Shown here: positions 62,331 to 64,000 of the stretch, piece by piece
Layout of the letters: every line of letters begins with the position of its first letter
Numbering within the stretch: position 1 is the first letter of the stretch
Assembly (NCBI RefSeq): GCF_024380015.1
Contig: NZ_CP101509.1
Coordinates: forward strand, 1,488,001 to 1,552,000
Direction: 5' to 3'
Source: Photobacterium atrarenae
Lineage (GTDB): Bacteria > Pseudomonadota > Gammaproteobacteria > Enterobacterales > Vibrionaceae
Length of the DNA: 64,000 nt
Notes under the pieces: generated by a model
Databases searched by the model: none
What the model was told of the DNA's origin: nothing
Seen by the model: the letters and a program-made list of their open reading frames with translations, nothing else
Program-made: the position numbers and the translations under genes

Positions 62331-62801
62331 ATGATTTCGAAGTGGGCTGTGCGCTTTTTTCAAATGGCTGAACTGGTAGGGTCCTGGAGTAAAGATCCGT
62401 CTACTCAGGTCGGTGCTGTGATCACACAGGGAAACCGCATTGTATCTGTTGGTTTTAATGGCTACCCACATGGTATTTCCGATAGTGCCTATGTCGATGA
62501 TCGTGAAATGAAGCTGTTGAAAACCTTACATGCGGAAGAAAACGCGATTCTGTTTGCCAAGCGTGATCTGGCCGGTTGTGATATCTGGGTGACTCATTTC
62601 CCGTGTCCGAACTGTGCTGCCAAAATTATTCAGACCGGGATTTCAACAGTGCATTGTCCGGAGCAGACTGAGGATTTTCTGTCCCGCTGGGGGGAGAAGA
62701 TTAAAGTCAGTGAAGAGATGTTTGCTCAGGCAGGCGTTGCCGTCGACTGGTTGCCACTCGAGGAGCTGATGGACAGGAAGACGGCTTCAGAAAGCGCTTA
62801 G
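62331..62801 (+). CDS. dCMP deaminase-family protein
   Basis: A 156-residue zinc cytidine/deoxycytidylate deaminase: H-A-E-E-N-A-I near residue 66 gives the zinc His and catalytic Glu, P-C-P-N-C-A near 91 the two zinc cysteines; D-P-S-T-Q-V-G-A near 26 is the dCMP-type N-terminal motif. Converts dCMP to dUMP for thymidylate synthesis. Divergent from dps. Confidence 0.9.
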   Translation: MISKWAVRFFQMAELVGSWSKDPSTQVGAVITQGNRIVSVGFNGYPHGISDSAYVDDREMKLLKTLHAEENAILFAKRDLAGCDIWVTHFPCPNCAAKIIQTGISTVHCPEQTEDFLSRWGEKIKVSEEMFAQAGVAVDWLPLEELMDRKTASESA

Positions 62802-62822
62802 TGAAGCGTTGACAGTAGTTAC

Positions 62823-62850
62823 AAAAAATCCGGCGACTGCCGGATTTTTT
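62823..62850. terminator. Bidirectional terminator between dCMP deaminase and yceI genes
   Basis: AAAAAATCCGGC-GACT-GCCGGATTTTTT, a strong symmetric terminator. Confidence 0.92.
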
Positions 62851-62868
62851 TGTCTGAAGGAGAGGGCC

Positions 62869-63438
62869 TTACTGGCGAATCCCTTCAACATGCAGTTCAA
62901 GATCGGCATAGCTGGAGTCACCCATGACCTGAATGCCGAAGTCTTTCAGCTCGATGCGGGTGGTCCCGGTAAAGCCCGCGCGGTAGCCGCCCCATGGGTC
63001 TTCACCTTCCCCGACCAGCTGCGCGTCGATGGAGATTGGCTTGGTCTGACCGTGTAGGGTCAGGTTGCCGTCAATCGTCATCGCGTCATCGCCTTTCGGT
63101 GTTACCTTGGTGCTGGTGAAAGTCGCGGTGGCGTATTTTTTCACATCCAGAAAGTCTTCGCTGCGTACGTGCTTGTCACGTTCGGCATGGTTGGTGTCAA
63201 AGCTGGAAGTATCCACGTTGACCTTCACTTGGGATGCCGCAAGATTTTTCGGATCATAGCTGAAAGTACCGTCAAACTCGTTGAAGCGGCCTTTGATCCA
63301 GCTGTAACCCAGATGTTTGATTTTCAGGTTGATAGAGGCGTGTGCGCCTTTCGTATCAATGACATAGTCTGCTGCTGAAGCAACTGAAGGTACAGAGACT
63401 GCTGCTAATAATCCCAAAGCAAGCATGTGTTTTTTCAT
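62869..63438 (-). CDS. yceI: YceI-family periplasmic lipid-binding-like protein
   Basis: A 189-residue secreted protein with signal peptide M-K-K-H-M-L-A-L-G...A-S-A (cleavage after about residue 22) and a single YceI lipocalin-like domain beginning A-D-Y-V-I-D-T-K-G-A-H-A-S. Relatives bind isoprenoid or amphiphilic ligands. Its start overlaps the cytochrome b561 stop by 4 nt, the usual pairing. Confidence 0.92.
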   Translation of the reverse strand: MKKHMLALGLLAAVSVPSVASAADYVIDTKGAHASINLKIKHLGYSWIKGRFNEFDGTFSYDPKNLAASQVKVNVDTSSFDTNHAERDKHVRSEDFLDVKKYATATFTSTKVTPKGDDAMTIDGNLTLHGQTKPISIDAQLVGEGEDPWGGYRAGFTGTTRIELKDFGIQVMGDSSYADLELHVEGIRQ

Positions 63439-63980
63439 TTTTCCTTTACTCCCAACATTTTTTTCAAGGTGTTGTCTTTATTGACAAAGTGGTGTTTTAA
63501 AGCAGCAGCTGCATGAAGCGCAGCCAGTCCAATCAGGGTGTAGGCCATGTATTCGTGAATTTCACCAGCGATATCAGCCTGGTTCGGAAACAGCTCGCCT
63601 AAACCGGGGACGGAGAACCAGTCAAAAACATCGATGGCGCGGCCATCCGCGGTAGAAATCAGGTAACCGGAAATAAACAGACCAAACATGAGCAGATAGA
63701 TCAGCCCATGGGCAGCCTTCGCACTGATCATCTCCCACCGTGCTCCTTCAATGGCCGGATGACCTTTGAGGTGCTTCCACACGAGGCGAATCACGGTGGC
63801 GAACGCCAGACACAGGCCGATAGATTTGTGCCAGTGGGGGGCCGGTTTATACCAGGGAGAGTAATAGTTCAGGTCAACCATCCATAAGCCGACGGCAAAG
63901 AGGCCAATGACTACGACGGCAGACAGCCAGTGCAGTGTAATGGAGAGCCAGTCATAGGCTTTGGGTGTATTTTTCATCAT
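63435..63980 (-). CDS. Cytochrome b561-family protein
   Basis: A 181-residue inner-membrane di-heme protein with four membrane helices. Heme-ligand histidines are present in L-H-W-L-S near residue 17, W-H-K-S-I-G near 51, and near the C-terminus in A-L-H-A-A-A-A-L-K-H-H. Upstream gene of the yceI pair; would shuttle electrons between quinone and a periplasmic partner. The start codon lies 20 bp from the window end, so its promoter is not fully visible. Confidence 0.9.
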   Translation of the reverse strand: MMKNTPKAYDWLSITLHWLSAVVVIGLFAVGLWMVDLNYYSPWYKPAPHWHKSIGLCLAFATVIRLVWKHLKGHPAIEGARWEMISAKAAHGLIYLLMFGLFISGYLISTADGRAIDVFDWFSVPGLGELFPNQADIAGEIHEYMAYTLIGLAALHAAAALKHHFVNKDNTLKKMLGVKEK

Positions 63981-64000
63981 GAAAAGTCTATCTATTCCAG

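Overview
The window looks like a chromosomal segment of a marine or halophilic gammaproteobacterium, most likely Vibrionaceae (Photobacterium/Grimontia/Vibrio-like). The inference rests on gene content and order (two RpiR regulators in an inositol regulon, ectoine catabolism, DUF294 plus DnaQ-like exonuclease pair, Dps, HemB), on classical Fur and OxyR motifs, and on dispersed palindromic repeats. No rRNA or tRNA gene, CRISPR array, prophage or replication origin was found. The first 3 kb is visibly more AT-rich than the rest and looks like the edge of a horizontally acquired siderophore island.

Layout. 1-3.1 kb: end of a siderophore-type ABC transporter, a convergent AraC regulator and a perfect Fur box. 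3.2-7.6 kb: a stand-alone cysI (no cysJ or cysH here) with a degenerate amidotransferase-like gene behind it, a divergent MFS transporter with a Fur-like site, and an SMR transporter. 7.9-32.7 kb: a large myo-inositol catabolic region with iolB, iolD, iolC (kinase fused to aldolase domain), iolE, a TSUP permease, iolG, an SSS symporter, two RpiR regulators, a second Gfo/Idh/MocA dehydrogenase, an IbpA-IatA-IatP-type ABC importer and iolA. A 14-bp motif of the form GRAA-N6-TTYC lies upstream of nearly every transcription unit of this region. A group II intron with a maturase sits just behind the terminator of the second rpiR gene. A DUF294/CBS protein and an exonuclease are embedded in the region.

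32.7-41.4 kb: a frameshifted small gene, an alpha/beta hydrolase, then a minus-strand set of class I glutamine amidotransferase, Fe-dependent alcohol dehydrogenase, aldehyde dehydrogenase, PuuA/GlnA-like ligase, ethanolamine-type permease and LysR regulator. Together these could take up an amino alcohol, gamma-glutamylate it, oxidise it twice and release the amino acid. 41.8-46.6 kb: a YdeP-type molybdopterin oxidoreductase, an asparagine-synthetase-like protein lacking the glutaminase cysteine, and a nucleotidyltransferase. 46.9-52.9 kb: the ectoine degradation operon doeA-doeB-doeX-doeC-doeD. 53.0-54.5 kb: ridA and a DMT exporter behind a SoxR/MerR-type promoter. 54.6-60.4 kb: a Bacillus ycs/kip-like 5-oxoproline cluster (Nramp-like permease, pxpC, pxpB, pxpA, DUF1445) with a divergent LysR gene. 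60.6-64 kb: hemB, dps with an OxyR-like site, dCMP deaminase, yceI and cytochrome b561.

The window is dominated by scavenging of compatible solutes and small nitrogenous or polyol nutrients: inositol, ectoine, 5-oxoproline and probably ethanolamine or a related amino alcohol. Each module has its own regulator or operator. All functional assignments are from reading the sequence; no database search was run.
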